A stretch of 64,000 bases of DNA from DATHTK01 sp035463295 (lineage in GTDB: Bacteria; Actinomycetota; Rubrobacteria; Rubrobacterales; Rubrobacteraceae): the NCBI GenBank assembly GCA_035463295.1, contig DATHTK010000021.1, positions 15,636 through 79,635 of the forward strand, given 5' to 3'. Shown piece after piece: positions 51,095 through 60,248 of this stretch; within the stretch, counting starts at the first letter, position 1, and each line of letters opens with the position of its first letter. A model generated the notes under the pieces. That model was not told the origin of the DNA. It saw nothing but the letters and a program-made list of their open reading frames with translations, and searched no databases. The translations under genes and the position numbers were made by a program.

Positions 51095-51145
51095 TCGACG
51101 TACACATCTACGGACCCATATGCTAATGTAAAGACATACTTACAT
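51095..51145 (+). promoter_or_regulatory. Promoter and operator of the GntR regulator
   Basis: TCGACG (51095-51100) and TATGCT (51119-51124) are 18 bp apart. Over the start region lies the inverted repeat ATGTAA-N8-TTACAT (51126-51145), the size of a GntR/HutC operator. Autoregulation is inferred. Confidence 0.55.
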
Positions 51146-51155
51146 CATCCAAGGG

Positions 51156-51923
51156 GTGGGTGAGAGAGTGGTGAACCAGACGTCCGGCGTGTTGGCTGGT
51201 GTGAGGCTGGATCACTCCAGTCCGGTACCGCTCTACCATCAGGCGGCGCAGGCGCTCGAGCGGGCCATCGAAGACGGACGGCTACCGCGGGGTAGCAGGT
51301 TGCATAGCGAGCTCGATCTCGCGGAGCAGTTGGGAATCAGTCGGCCCACGATGCGGGCCGCCATAAAGCAGCTTGTGGACAAGGGTCTCGTTATAAGGCG
51401 GCGAGGCATTGGTACGACGGTCGCGCCCAAGCCTGTCAGGCGGGCGGTTGCACTTACCAGTCTCTACGACGATCTCAAGGAGTCGGGCCGGGAGCCCAGG
51501 ACCCGGGTTCTGGCCCTCGAGGAGACTCTCTGTCCGCCGGAGATCGCGGAGCAGTTGGGGCTCGGACCAGCCGCTCCTGTGTTGCGCCTCGACCGGCTGC
51601 GCGTGGCGGGCTCCGACCCGATAGCACTCATGCACAACGTCGTGCCGGTCGGTCTGTTGGGAATCGAGAAAGAAGACCTGGAGCGGACCGGTCTCTACGA
51701 CCTGTTCCGTCAGAGCGGCATCACACCGCACGTCGCCACCCAGCGGGTCGGGGCGCGCAAGGCCGGCGCCGAGGAGGCCGAGCTGTTGGAGATCGAGCCG
51801 GGCGACCCCGTGCTGACGATGATCCGGACGGCGTATGACACCAGCGGGCGGCCCATAGAGTACGGCTCGCACAGCTATCCTGCGGAATCGTACTGGCTCG
51901 AGATGATGCTCGTGGAGTTGTGA
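51156..51923 (+). CDS. GntR/HutC-family repressor, likely of inositol genes
   Basis: About 255 residues. Winged helix: VPLYHQAAQALERAIEDGRL, RGSRLHSELDLAEQLGISRP and TMRAAIKQLVDKGLVIRRRG. Ligand-binding UTRA domain: LRLDRLRVAGSDPIALMHNV and YDTSGRPIEYGSHSYP. It sits at the head of the inositol operon and so probably senses an inositol catabolite. GTG start at 51156 (two further GTG at 51168 and 51171 are possible). A hairpin follows its stop. Confidence 0.85.
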   Translation: MGERVVNQTSGVLAGVRLDHSSPVPLYHQAAQALERAIEDGRLPRGSRLHSELDLAEQLGISRPTMRAAIKQLVDKGLVIRRRGIGTTVAPKPVRRAVALTSLYDDLKESGREPRTRVLALEETLCPPEIAEQLGLGPAAPVLRLDRLRVAGSDPIALMHNVVPVGLLGIEKEDLERTGLYDLFRQSGITPHVATQRVGARKAGAEEAELLEIEPGDPVLTMIRTAYDTSGRPIEYGSHSYPAESYWLEMMLVEL

Positions 51924-51936
51924 GGTAAGCATCTAC

Positions 51937-51958
51937 GCCGGCGATAGGGGTCGCCGGC
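51937..51958 (+). terminator. Hairpin between the regulator and the iol operon
   Basis: GCCGGCGA and TCGCCGGC make an 8-bp stem with a 6-base loop, 14 bp past the gntR stop. No T-run follows. A second, weaker hairpin lies at about 51973-51993. They may reduce read-through from gntR. Confidence 0.4.
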
Positions 51959-52019
51959 CACGCGGGGACCGAAAGCGGGCCCGCCTGGCGGGACCCGGAT
52001 GGTGAGGGAAAGGGGACAC

Positions 52020-53231
52020 ATGAAGAAAGAGCTCGGCGTAGGCGTAGTCGGCCTGGGATGGATGGGGCAGGTGCACAGTCGGGGCTACCGGCGGCTGTTC
52101 GATCACTACCACGACTGTCCGCTCAAGCCGCGCCTGGTCATAGCCGCCGACGCGGTCGAGGGTCGCGCTCGTCAGAGCGCGGAGCTTCTCGGGTACGAGA
52201 GATGGACCACGGACTGGCGGGAGGTAATCGAGCACCCCGAGGTCGAGGCCGTCAGCATCGCCGCGCCGAACTACCTTCACCGGGAGATAGCCGTCGCCGC
52301 AGCGCGGGCGGGCAAGCACATCTGGCTCGAGAAGCCGTGCGGGCGGGCCCCGGCCGAGACCTACGATATCGGGAGAGCCGTCGAAGAGGCCGGGGTGAAG
52401 AGCATGATCGGCCTTATGTACCGTCATGTTCCGGTGCTGGAGTACGCCAGAGAGCTCATCGCGGCCGGGGAGCTCGGCGAGATCACTCACTACCGTGGCT
52501 TCTTCCTCGCCGACTACGCCGCCGACCCGAACGGCGCCCTCACCTGGCGTTACAAGCTGGACGGCGCCGGTCTGGGGGTGCTCGGGGACATCATGCCCCA
52601 CACGGTGGACATGGCCCAGAATCTGCTCGGCCCCATCGAGAGCGTCTCGGCCGAGAAGGAGACCTTTATCCGGGAGAGGCCGGAGGTGCCTGAGGGCATG
52701 GGGACGGGCCACTTCGTCGTCGAGGGGGGAGAGATGGGACCCGTGGAGAACGAGGACTACGCGAGCAGCCTCGTCCGCTTCGAGAACGGCGCGCGCGGGA
52801 CGCTGGAGAACAGCCGCACCTGTCTAGGGCCCCACGTGAGGAACAGCCTCGAGATCAACGGCACGCGCGGCGCCCTATCCTGGGACTTCCAGCGCCTGAA
52901 CGAGCTCGAACTCTACCGCTTCGACGAGACGGGCGACCGGGGCTACCGTACGGTCTTCGCCGCGCCGGGCATGGGCGACTTCGACAAGTTCCAGCCGGGG
53001 GCCGGCATCTCGATGGGTTACGACGACCTGAAGGTTACCGAAGCGTACAGGTTCCTCATCTCCATAGCCGAAGACCGGCAGGGCAAGCCGGGTATGCGCG
53101 AGATCGTCTCGGCGATGCAGGTCGTGGAGGCGATGGACCGCTCGTGTGACTCCGGGAGCTGGGAGGCGGTCTCCGAAGCAGCGCCCACCGCGGTAGCCGG
53201 CCAGCGCGGCGCGGAAGGAGCCGGAGCATGA
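52020..53231 (+). CDS. Gfo/Idh/MocA-family dehydrogenase
   Basis: 403 residues. GVVGLGWMGQVHSRGYRRLF binds NAD(P), and WLEKPCGRAPAETYD holds the catalytic EKP Lys. GGAGLGVLGDIMPHTVDMAQ supplies the His/Asp pair. Larger than IolG and distinct from the second dehydrogenase downstream, it may oxidise scyllo-inositol or another cyclitol. AAAGGGGAC precedes the ATG; its stop overlaps the iolC start. Confidence 0.88.
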   Translation: MKKELGVGVVGLGWMGQVHSRGYRRLFDHYHDCPLKPRLVIAADAVEGRARQSAELLGYERWTTDWREVIEHPEVEAVSIAAPNYLHREIAVAAARAGKHIWLEKPCGRAPAETYDIGRAVEEAGVKSMIGLMYRHVPVLEYARELIAAGELGEITHYRGFFLADYAADPNGALTWRYKLDGAGLGVLGDIMPHTVDMAQNLLGPIESVSAEKETFIRERPEVPEGMGTGHFVVEGGEMGPVENEDYASSLVRFENGARGTLENSRTCLGPHVRNSLEINGTRGALSWDFQRLNELELYRFDETGDRGYRTVFAAPGMGDFDKFQPGAGISMGYDDLKVTEAYRFLISIAEDRQGKPGMREIVSAMQVVEAMDRSCDSGSWEAVSEAAPTAVAGQRGAEGAGA

Positions 53232-55150
53232 GCGAAGGCCGGATGCGTACGCTGGACCTCGTGTGCATCGGGCGCACCTGCGTGGACCTCTACGCCGAGC
53301 AGGAAGGGGCGAAGCTGGAGGATGTACAGTCCTTCCGCAAGTACGTCGGCGGCAGCGCGACCAACATAGCCTTCAACACAGCCCGGCTGGAGGTCAGGAG
53401 CGCCATGCTCACCCGCGTGGGAGAAGAGCCGTTGGGACGCTTCGTGCGCCGGACCCTGGCGGATGTCGGGGTGGACGTGAGCCACGTGACCTTCGATCCG
53501 GAGCACCTGACCCCCTACGTCCTGCTCGCCATCCGGGAAATAGACGGCTTCCCCCGGCTCTTCGCCTACGGCGACGCCGCCGACCTGGCTCTACAGGAGA
53601 GCGACGTAGACCCCGAGTTCATCGCTTCCTCGAAGGCGCTGCTCGTAACGGGCACTCCCCTCTCGCAGGCCGGGAGTCGGGCGGCCTCGCTCAAGGCGGT
53701 AAAGGCAGCCAGGGAGGCCGGGACCAGGGTCGTCTTCGACCTCGACTACCGGCCCGTGTTCTGGGGCGTAGCCTCCCACGAGCAGGGCGGCGAGATGTTC
53801 GTCGCCAGCGAAGAGGTGACGGAGGGCTACAGGACCGTGCTGCCCGACTGCGACCTCGTCGTCGGGACCGAGGAGGAGATCCGGATAGCTGGCGGCTCCA
53901 CCGACACCCGCGAGGCACTCAGGAGCATCCGGAACCTGAGCGAGGCGACCATCGTGCTCAAGGTCGGCGCGATGGGGGCCACGGTCTTCCCCAACACGAT
54001 ACCGGACGACCTCGACGACGGGGTCCGGGTTCCGGGATTCCCGGTGGAGGTCTTCAACTCCGTGGGGGCGGGCGACGCCTTTATGAGCGGTTTTCTCTCG
54101 GGCTGGCTGCGCGAAGAGCCGCTGGAGGAGTGCCTGCGCCTGGGGAACGCCTGCGGCGCCATCGTGGTCTCCCGCCATGGCTGCTCCCCGGCCATGCCGA
54201 CCCGACAGGAGCTGGAGTACTTCCTGAGCATGCCCGAGAGGCCTCGCCGCCTCCGGGACGACGACTGGTTGGAACATCTACACCGGACCACGACCCGCCG
54301 GGAGCCAGGGGAGCTGCGCGTGCTCGCCATAGACCACCGCTGGCAGCTGGAGGAGGTCGCGGACGAGCTCGGGGTGGAGCGCGGGCGTCTGCGAGAGTTG
54401 AAGGTCCTTCTCGGGCGGGCGTTCCTGAAGGTCGCGGAGGGAGATCCCTCGGCCGGAGTGCTCCTGGACGACGTCTACGGAGACCAGGCGCTGGAGGAGC
54501 TCACAGGGAGCGGGGTCTGGATCTCCCGCGCCGTCGAGGTTGCCAAGAGCCGTCCTGTGGAGTTCGTTGGGGGACCTAACCCGGCCGCTACGCTCAGGAC
54601 GTGGCCCGAAGAGCACGTCGTCAAGTGCAACCTCTACATGCACCCCGAAGACGACGCCCGGACAAAGAAGCTTCAGGAGCAGCGGGTCTATCAGCTCTAC
54701 GACGCCTGTATAAAGAACGACCGGCGGCTCCTCCTCGAGGTCCAGGCGACCCGGGACACGACCTACGACGAGAACAGCATGGTCGAGTTGCTCGAACGGT
54801 TCTACGAGCTCGGGGTGCGCCCCGACTGGTGGAAGTTGCCGCCGAACAAAGACCCCGCGGTGTGGCGGAGGATCGGGGACGCGGTGCGCGAGAACGACCC
54901 CTACTGCGCCGGGGTGCTGGTCCTCGGCCAGGCCCTGGAGGAAGCGGAACTCGGGGAGTTCTTTGCCGCCGCGGCCTCCGAGCCCCTGTGCAACGGGTTC
55001 GCGATCGGGCGTTCCATCTACGGCGAAGGGGCGCGGCGCTGGCTGTCCGGCGAGATAGACGACGGACAACTCATCGCCTCCGTGGCCGAGGGCTACGAGC
55101 GTATGAGCTCGCTCTGGCAACAGAGGAGGACAAAGGAGGAGAACAGGTGA
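53228..55150 (+). CDS. iolC: IolC kinase fused to DUF2090 aldolase-like domain
   Basis: 640 residues. Residues 1-325: PfkB kinase (YVGGSATNIAFNTARLEVRS and FNSVGAGDAFMSGFLSGWL, the catalytic GAGD), phosphorylating 2-deoxy-5-keto-gluconate. Residues 330-640: DUF2090 (VLAIDHRWQLEEVADELGVE, KCNLYMHPEDD, NDRRLLLEVQ, KLPPNKDP). DUF2090 is a class I aldolase-like barrel thought to replace IolJ; no separate iolJ is in the window. ATG overlaps the upstream stop and the next gene starts in its stop (GTGA). Confidence 0.92.
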   Translation: MSEGRMRTLDLVCIGRTCVDLYAEQEGAKLEDVQSFRKYVGGSATNIAFNTARLEVRSAMLTRVGEEPLGRFVRRTLADVGVDVSHVTFDPEHLTPYVLLAIREIDGFPRLFAYGDAADLALQESDVDPEFIASSKALLVTGTPLSQAGSRAASLKAVKAAREAGTRVVFDLDYRPVFWGVASHEQGGEMFVASEEVTEGYRTVLPDCDLVVGTEEEIRIAGGSTDTREALRSIRNLSEATIVLKVGAMGATVFPNTIPDDLDDGVRVPGFPVEVFNSVGAGDAFMSGFLSGWLREEPLEECLRLGNACGAIVVSRHGCSPAMPTRQELEYFLSMPERPRRLRDDDWLEHLHRTTTRREPGELRVLAIDHRWQLEEVADELGVERGRLRELKVLLGRAFLKVAEGDPSAGVLLDDVYGDQALEELTGSGVWISRAVEVAKSRPVEFVGGPNPAATLRTWPEEHVVKCNLYMHPEDDARTKKLQEQRVYQLYDACIKNDRRLLLEVQATRDTTYDENSMVELLERFYELGVRPDWWKLPPNKDPAVWRRIGDAVRENDPYCAGVLVLGQALEEAELGEFFAAAASEPLCNGFAIGRSIYGEGARRWLSGEIDDGQLIASVAEGYERMSSLWQQRRTKEENR

Positions 55151-56151
55151 AAGAACATTCCTTTAGCCGCCGGGACTTCCTGAAGGCTGGTGGAGCGGGC
55201 GTTTTCGGCGCGGCGCTGCTCGGTGTCGCGGGCTGCGGAGGACAGGAAGGTGAGGGGGAAAGCAAGCAGGGTCTCGTCGAGCGCGGGAGCGTCCGCATCG
55301 AGATGCCGACGCACATGATCCCGCCTGACCCCAACACCGCCATAATGCAGAACGGGGCGGAGCAGGCCGCCCGAGACATGGGCGTGGAAGTGCAGTTCCG
55401 AGGACCGGACCAGTTCGACATCCCCGAGATACAGCGTATCTTCGAGGCCGCCATAGCCGCGGAGCCCGACGGCATAGCCGCCACGCTCCCGGATGCCGAC
55501 GCGCTGGGGCCCCTGGTCCAGGACGCGGTGGACCAGGACATCCCGGTCGTGCTCTTCAACGCCGGGCTGGACGAGTACCAGCAGCTGGGCGCGCTCACCT
55601 ACATCGGCCAGACCGAGCGCGAGGCCGGCGTCGCCGCCGGGGAGCGCATGGCGGAAGCGGGCGTGAAGAACGGGATCTGCATAAACCATCAGCAGGGACA
55701 GCTCACGCTCGAGACCAGGTACTCCGGGTTCGAGGAAGGGCTCGGGGGGAGCTCCAAGCAGGTCGCCGTGGACGGCTCCGACCCCACCGCCACGAGGAAC
55801 GGTATCGAGACCGCGCTGCGCCAGAACCCTGACGCGGACGGCCTGATCACGCTCGGCCCCGGCGTCGCGGAGCAGGCGCTCCGGGCTATCGAGGCGGCCG
55901 ACAGACAGGACTCCGTTACGCTCGCGACCTTCGATATATCGAAGCCGGTGCTCGAAGCCGTCCGGGACGAGAACATACTCTTCGCCATAGACCAGCAGAT
56001 GTTCCTGCAGACCTATCTGTCGGCCGTGACCCTGGCTACCTACCTTCTATGGAGGCTCTCCCCGGTCAGCGCGGCGCCTACCGGGCCGTCGTTCGTCACC
56101 GCGGAGAACGCGGAGGAGATCATCGAGCTGGCCGGTCGGGGCATCCACTAG
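55147..56151 (+). CDS. Sugar ABC transporter substrate-binding protein 1 (Tat lipoprotein)
   Basis: 334 residues. The twin-arginine signal SRRDFLKAGGAGVFGA ends in the lipobox GVAGC. A periplasmic-binding fold of the ribose/xylose type follows (GLVERGSVRIE; PDGIAATLPDADALGPLV; VVLFNAGLDEYQQLG; GVAAGERM). It is about half identical by eye to the second binding protein at 58180. Likely inositol receptor. GTG overlaps the IolC stop. Confidence 0.9.
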   Translation: MKEHSFSRRDFLKAGGAGVFGAALLGVAGCGGQEGEGESKQGLVERGSVRIEMPTHMIPPDPNTAIMQNGAEQAARDMGVEVQFRGPDQFDIPEIQRIFEAAIAAEPDGIAATLPDADALGPLVQDAVDQDIPVVLFNAGLDEYQQLGALTYIGQTEREAGVAAGERMAEAGVKNGICINHQQGQLTLETRYSGFEEGLGGSSKQVAVDGSDPTATRNGIETALRQNPDADGLITLGPGVAEQALRAIEAADRQDSVTLATFDISKPVLEAVRDENILFAIDQQMFLQTYLSAVTLATYLLWRLSPVSAAPTGPSFVTAENAEEIIELAGRGIH

Positions 56152-56196
56152 CGGCACGTGCGAGGAAGAGCGATCATTATCGAGGGGTGATGTAGA

Positions 56197-57240
56197 TTGC
56201 GTGGGGATTCAGGCGGGATCTCGGTCGGCGTTATCGGGACGGGCGGAATGGGCGGCATGCACGCCGAGAACCTGCGCTCCAGGGTCGCGGGGGCGAGGCT
56301 GGCGGCCGTCGCCGACGTGGACACGGAGCGCGCCGGCAGGATCGCCGGGATGAGCGGCGCCGCCGTCCACGAGGACGCCGTCGAACTGATCCGGGACGAT
56401 AGAGTCGAGGCCGTCGTGATCGCCTCACCGGACCCGACCCACGCGCCTCTGGCTTTGGAGTGTTTGAGGAACGAGAAGCCGGTGCTCTGCGAGAAGCCGC
56501 TCGCGGACAGCGCGGATGCCGCACTCGAGGTCGTGGAGGCAGAGGTCGAGCTCGGAAGAAAGCTGGTGCAGGTGGGCTTCATGCGCCGCTACGACCCGCA
56601 GCACGTCGCGGTCAAGGATGCGGTCGAATCCGGCGCCGTGGGAGAGCCCGTGGTGTTCAAGGGCTGGCACAGGAATGCGGACATAGAGCCGAGCATAGAC
56701 TCCGAGTGGATCGTCATAAACGCGACCATCCACGACATAGACTCGGCCCGGTGGTTTGTCGAAGAGGAGATCGAGGAGGTCTACGTCCGGGGGATCAACA
56801 CCGCGCCGAAGCTCGGCGAGAACGTGTGGGACGTGCAGTTGGTCCAGTTCTCCACCACTGGCGGGCGCCTGGGATCGATCGAGACGAACGTGGTCTCGGG
56901 CTACGGCTACGAGGTAGGGGTGGAGGTTGTTGGCGAGAGCGGCACCATCCAGACTCCAGCCCCGGCCGGCGCGGTGGTGCGGCGGGACCGCGGCGCCTCC
57001 CAACGGATAGAGGACGACTGGCTCGACAGGTTCCACACGGCGTACGTGATCGAGATGCAGCAGTGGGTTGGATCGCTTCACAACAGCCAACCGGCGGGCC
57101 CGGATGCCTGGGACGGGTACGCCGCGCTCGTCGTCGCCGACGCCTGTATCGCCTCGCTGCGCTCGGGCGCTCCCCAGAAGGTGGCGAAGCTCGAGCCGCC
57201 GACGCTCTACGCGAGCGAGGACTCGGAGGTGATGCGGTGA
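56197..57240 (+). CDS. iolG: myo-Inositol 2-dehydrogenase
   Basis: 347 residues. VGVIGTGGMGGMHAENL is the NAD motif, LCEKPLAD the catalytic EKP Lys, and NATIHDIDSARWFV the DxxxH substrate motif (Asp and His of IolG). It oxidises myo-inositol to 2-keto-myo-inositol. TTG start behind GAGGGGTGA. Its stop overlaps the iolE GTG. A GFO/IDH relative with different substrate is possible but context favours IolG. Confidence 0.88.
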   Translation: MRGDSGGISVGVIGTGGMGGMHAENLRSRVAGARLAAVADVDTERAGRIAGMSGAAVHEDAVELIRDDRVEAVVIASPDPTHAPLALECLRNEKPVLCEKPLADSADAALEVVEAEVELGRKLVQVGFMRRYDPQHVAVKDAVESGAVGEPVVFKGWHRNADIEPSIDSEWIVINATIHDIDSARWFVEEEIEEVYVRGINTAPKLGENVWDVQLVQFSTTGGRLGSIETNVVSGYGYEVGVEVVGESGTIQTPAPAGAVVRRDRGASQRIEDDWLDRFHTAYVIEMQQWVGSLHNSQPAGPDAWDGYAALVVADACIASLRSGAPQKVAKLEPPTLYASEDSEVMR

Positions 57241-58133
57241 GCGCTGCGGACGAGGCGCGCATCGCGGGCGCTCCGGTGTCGTGGGGGGTCATCGAGATCC
57301 CGGACTGGGGCTACCAGATGCCCGCCGAGAGGGTCCTGCGCGAGGCGGCGTCGCTGGGGCTGGCGGCGGTGGAGGCCGGCCCGGAGGGCCTGTTGCCAAG
57401 CGACCCTGCGGAGGTCTCCGAGGTACTGGCTGGATATGGTCTGAGCCTCGTCGGCGGTTTCGTTCCGGCCGTGCTGCACGAGCCGAGCCTGCGCGAAGGC
57501 GAGCTGGCGCTCGTCGAGCGGCGCGCGAAGTTCTTTGGGGCTGCCGGGGCCGACGTGCTGGTCCTGGCGGCGACCACGGGCTCGGAGAGTTACGAGCAGG
57601 TCGCCGAGCTGGACGAAGGGGCGTGGCGGGAGCTGTTCGAGTCTCTGAAAGCGGTCGACGAGGTCTGCGCGCGACACGGCGTCGCGGCCACGCTGCACCA
57701 CCACTACGGGACCGTGATCGAGCGCGACGACCAGCTCCAACGCTTTCTCGAAGGCTCCGAGATGGGTCTGTGTCTGGACACCGGCCACCTCGTGATGGGG
57801 GGGAGCGATCCCGTCGAGATAGCGGAGTTGGCCGGCAACAGGGTCAACCACGTTCACCTCAAGGACGTGGACCGTGATGTAGCGGGGCGGGTCGCCGCGC
57901 GGGAGCTGAGCTTCAAGGAGGGCGCGAGCCAGGGGGCGTTCAGGCCTCTGGGCGACGGTGACGTGGACGTCGGAGCGGTAATAGACCGGCTCGAGCGCTC
58001 GCGATTCCGCAGCTGGTACGTGCTCGAACAGGATACGGTCGTAGAGCCCGAACCCCCGGAGGGCGAAGGACCCGTCGCCAACGTTCGCAAGAGCCTGCAG
58101 TTCCTGAAGGAGCAACTGAGACGGGCTGACTAG
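57237..58133 (+). CDS. iolE: Inosose dehydratase (IolE-like TIM barrel)
   Basis: 298 residues. SWGVIEIPDWGYQMPAERVL, LHHHYGTVIERDDQ (IolE HPHMGT-type block), LCLDTGHLVMGGSDP and VNHVHLKDVD supply the metal ligands of the xylose-isomerase-like fold. It dehydrates 2-keto-myo-inositol. GTG overlaps the iolG stop (GTGA). The family also contains epimerases, but position in the iol operon decides. Confidence 0.85.
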   Translation: MSAADEARIAGAPVSWGVIEIPDWGYQMPAERVLREAASLGLAAVEAGPEGLLPSDPAEVSEVLAGYGLSLVGGFVPAVLHEPSLREGELALVERRAKFFGAAGADVLVLAATTGSESYEQVAELDEGAWRELFESLKAVDEVCARHGVAATLHHHYGTVIERDDQLQRFLEGSEMGLCLDTGHLVMGGSDPVEIAELAGNRVNHVHLKDVDRDVAGRVAARELSFKEGASQGAFRPLGDGDVDVGAVIDRLERSRFRSWYVLEQDTVVEPEPPEGEGPVANVRKSLQFLKEQLRRAD

Positions 58134-58179
58134 ATCCACAGACGAGGCGTGCACGGGAAGCGAACCAGAAGGAGGACGA

Positions 58180-59163
58180 GTGAGGACCGGTAGATTCCTC
58201 TTGTTGCTAGTCGTTGTGATGATCGCCCTGGCGGGTTGCGGTGATGAGGACGGTGCGCAGAATGGCGAGCAGACCGGAGGAGAGGGGGGGCTTGTCGAGC
58301 GCGGGGATATTCGCATCGAGTTCGTAACCCATGCCTCGCCTGACCCGTTCTGGTCTGTGGTGCAAAACGGCGTAGACCAGGCTGCGGCAGACATGGGGGT
58401 GGAGGTGAATTACCGCGAGCTGGATTCGTTCGACATACCGCAGCTGCAGAGAAACCTGGAAGCCGCGGTCGCCGCAGAGCCGGATGGCATGGTCGTCTCC
58501 ATCCCGGATGCCGATGCGCTGGGACCCACGATCCGCGAGGCGACCGAGTCGGGCATACCGGTCGTGGTGATCAACGCAGGGGAGGAAGACTGGGAGGATG
58601 TGGGCGCCCTCACCTACGTCGGGCAGACGGAGTATGACGCCGGGGTCGCCGCCGGCGAGCGCATGGCCGGGGAAGGCGTGCAGAGCGCGCTCTGCATCAA
58701 CCACGAGCAGGGCAACATTACCCTGGACCAGAGGTGCGAGGGCTTCGCGGAGGGCCTGGGCGGCGACGTGAAGCAGGTTGCCGTGCAGCCCGACCCCACC
58801 GCCGCGCGGAGCGGGATACAGACCGCGCTGCGGCAGAACCCAGATGCCGAGGGCCTGCTTACGCTGAACCCCGGCATCGCCGATCAGGGTCTGAGGGCGC
58901 TGGATGAAGCCGGCAGGAGCGGCGAGGTGACCTTCGCTACCTTCGACCTCTCCCCCAGCGTGCTCGAAGCCGTCCGCGACGGAGATATGCTGTTCGCCAC
59001 CGACCAGCAACAATTCCTGCAGGGCTACCTCCCGGTCGTCTTCCTGACCGACTACATCCAGTACGGGGTGAGGCCCGTATCGGAGGTGCCTACCGGGCCG
59101 GCGTTCATCACCCAGGACAACGCGGAGCAGGTCATCGAGCTGAGCGAACAGGGTATACGTTAG
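58180..59163 (+). CDS. Sugar ABC transporter substrate-binding protein 2 (Sec lipoprotein)
   Basis: 327 residues. Signal RFLLLLVVVMIALAGC with lipobox, then the same fold as the first receptor (GLVERGDIRIEF; AAEPDGMVVSIPDADALGPT; VVVINAGEEDW). AGAAGGAGGAC precedes the GTG. It immediately precedes the permease and ATPase, so it is their cognate receptor; the first copy may bind another cyclitol. Confidence 0.9.
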   Translation: MRTGRFLLLLVVVMIALAGCGDEDGAQNGEQTGGEGGLVERGDIRIEFVTHASPDPFWSVVQNGVDQAAADMGVEVNYRELDSFDIPQLQRNLEAAVAAEPDGMVVSIPDADALGPTIREATESGIPVVVINAGEEDWEDVGALTYVGQTEYDAGVAAGERMAGEGVQSALCINHEQGNITLDQRCEGFAEGLGGDVKQVAVQPDPTAARSGIQTALRQNPDAEGLLTLNPGIADQGLRALDEAGRSGEVTFATFDLSPSVLEAVRDGDMLFATDQQQFLQGYLPVVFLTDYIQYGVRPVSEVPTGPAFITQDNAEQVIELSEQGIR

Positions 59164-59172
59164 GCAGGGATC

Positions 59173-59203
59173 GGTAGCGGGCCCGTACTACGGGCCCGCT
59201 GCC
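59173..59203 (+). other. Long hairpin between receptor 2 and permease
   Basis: GGTAGCGGGCCCGT and ACGGGCCCGCTGCC pair over 14 bp (one G-U) around a 3-base loop. Such intercistronic hairpins protect the receptor mRNA 3' end and lower downstream expression, giving more receptor than permease. Confidence 0.6.
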
Positions 59204-59225
59204 AGGGGAAAGGAGATCCGAGCAA

Positions 59226-60248
59226 ATGACGCAAGCTACTGCGGCCGAGCGTATCCGTGATGTCGGCTTCCTGCGCAGGCTGCTCACCAGGCCCGAACTC
59301 GCGGCGATCGCCGGCGCGATACTGGTCTTCGCGTTCTTCGCGATAGCGGCGGGGGATCAGGGCTTCCTCACCTTTGGCGGGACGATCAGCTACCTCCAGG
59401 TCGCGGCCCAGCTGGGTATAGTCGCCGTCCCGGTCTCTCTGCTGATGATAAACGGCGAGTTCGACCTCTCGGTGGGCTCGATGGTCGGGGCCGCGGGCAT
59501 CATTATCGCTATAACCGTCACCCAGTACGGCTTGCCGCTGTTCGCCGGGGTGCTGCTCGCCTGCGCCGTGGCGCTGCTCGTCGGGTTGTTCAACGGTTAC
59601 CTGGTCATAAAGACCGGGTTGCCGTCGTTTATCGTCACGCTGGCCATGTTGTTCGCCCTGCGAGGGCTCACCATCGGGTTCTCGCGCCTGACCACGGGCC
59701 GGACCCAGATAGGAGGCCTCGGCGGAGCGACCGAAGGAGACATCCTGTCGCCCATATTCGCAGGCGAGATCGCGGGGGTTCCCGTCTCGGTCATCTGGTG
59801 GCTGGGCCTGGCCGTACTGGGGACCTGGGTCCTGCAGAGGACGACGTTCGGGAACTGGATCTTCGGTGTCGGGGGCGACCAGGTCGCGGCGCGCAACGTC
59901 GGTGTTCCGGTCAATCGCGTGAAAATCATCCTCTTCATGTGCACGGCTCTCTCCGCCGCGCTCCTGGCGACGATCCAGGTTCTGGACGCCGGGTCGGCGG
60001 ACGTGCTGCGCGGCGAGCTGCTCGAGCTGCAGGCGATAGCCGCCTCGGTCATCGGCGGGGTGCTGTTGACCGGCGGTTACGGTTCGGTCGTCGGCGCGGT
60101 CTTCGGAGCGCTCATCTTCGGGATGGTCCAGCAAGGCATCTTCTTCACCGGCGTCAACACGGACTGGTTCCTGGTCTTCGTCGGGGTGATGCTGCTCGTC
60201 GCCGTGCTGTTCAACAACGTGATCCGCAAGCGCGCATCGAAGGGGTGA
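59226..60248 (+). CDS. ABC sugar transporter permease (RbsC-like)
   Basis: 340 residues with nine or ten helices; BPD_transp_2 family. MINGEFDLSVGSMVGAAGII is the signature region, and GSADVLRGELLELQAIAASV GGVLLTGGYGSVVGA follows in the second half. It forms the membrane channel for inositol with the following ATPase. AAAGGAGAT precedes the ATG. Stop overlaps the ATPase start. Confidence 0.92.
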   Translation: MTQATAAERIRDVGFLRRLLTRPELAAIAGAILVFAFFAIAAGDQGFLTFGGTISYLQVAAQLGIVAVPVSLLMINGEFDLSVGSMVGAAGIIIAITVTQYGLPLFAGVLLACAVALLVGLFNGYLVIKTGLPSFIVTLAMLFALRGLTIGFSRLTTGRTQIGGLGGATEGDILSPIFAGEIAGVPVSVIWWLGLAVLGTWVLQRTTFGNWIFGVGGDQVAARNVGVPVNRVKIILFMCTALSAALLATIQVLDAGSADVLRGELLELQAIAASVIGGVLLTGGYGSVVGAVFGALIFGMVQQGIFFTGVNTDWFLVFVGVMLLVAVLFNNVIRKRASKG

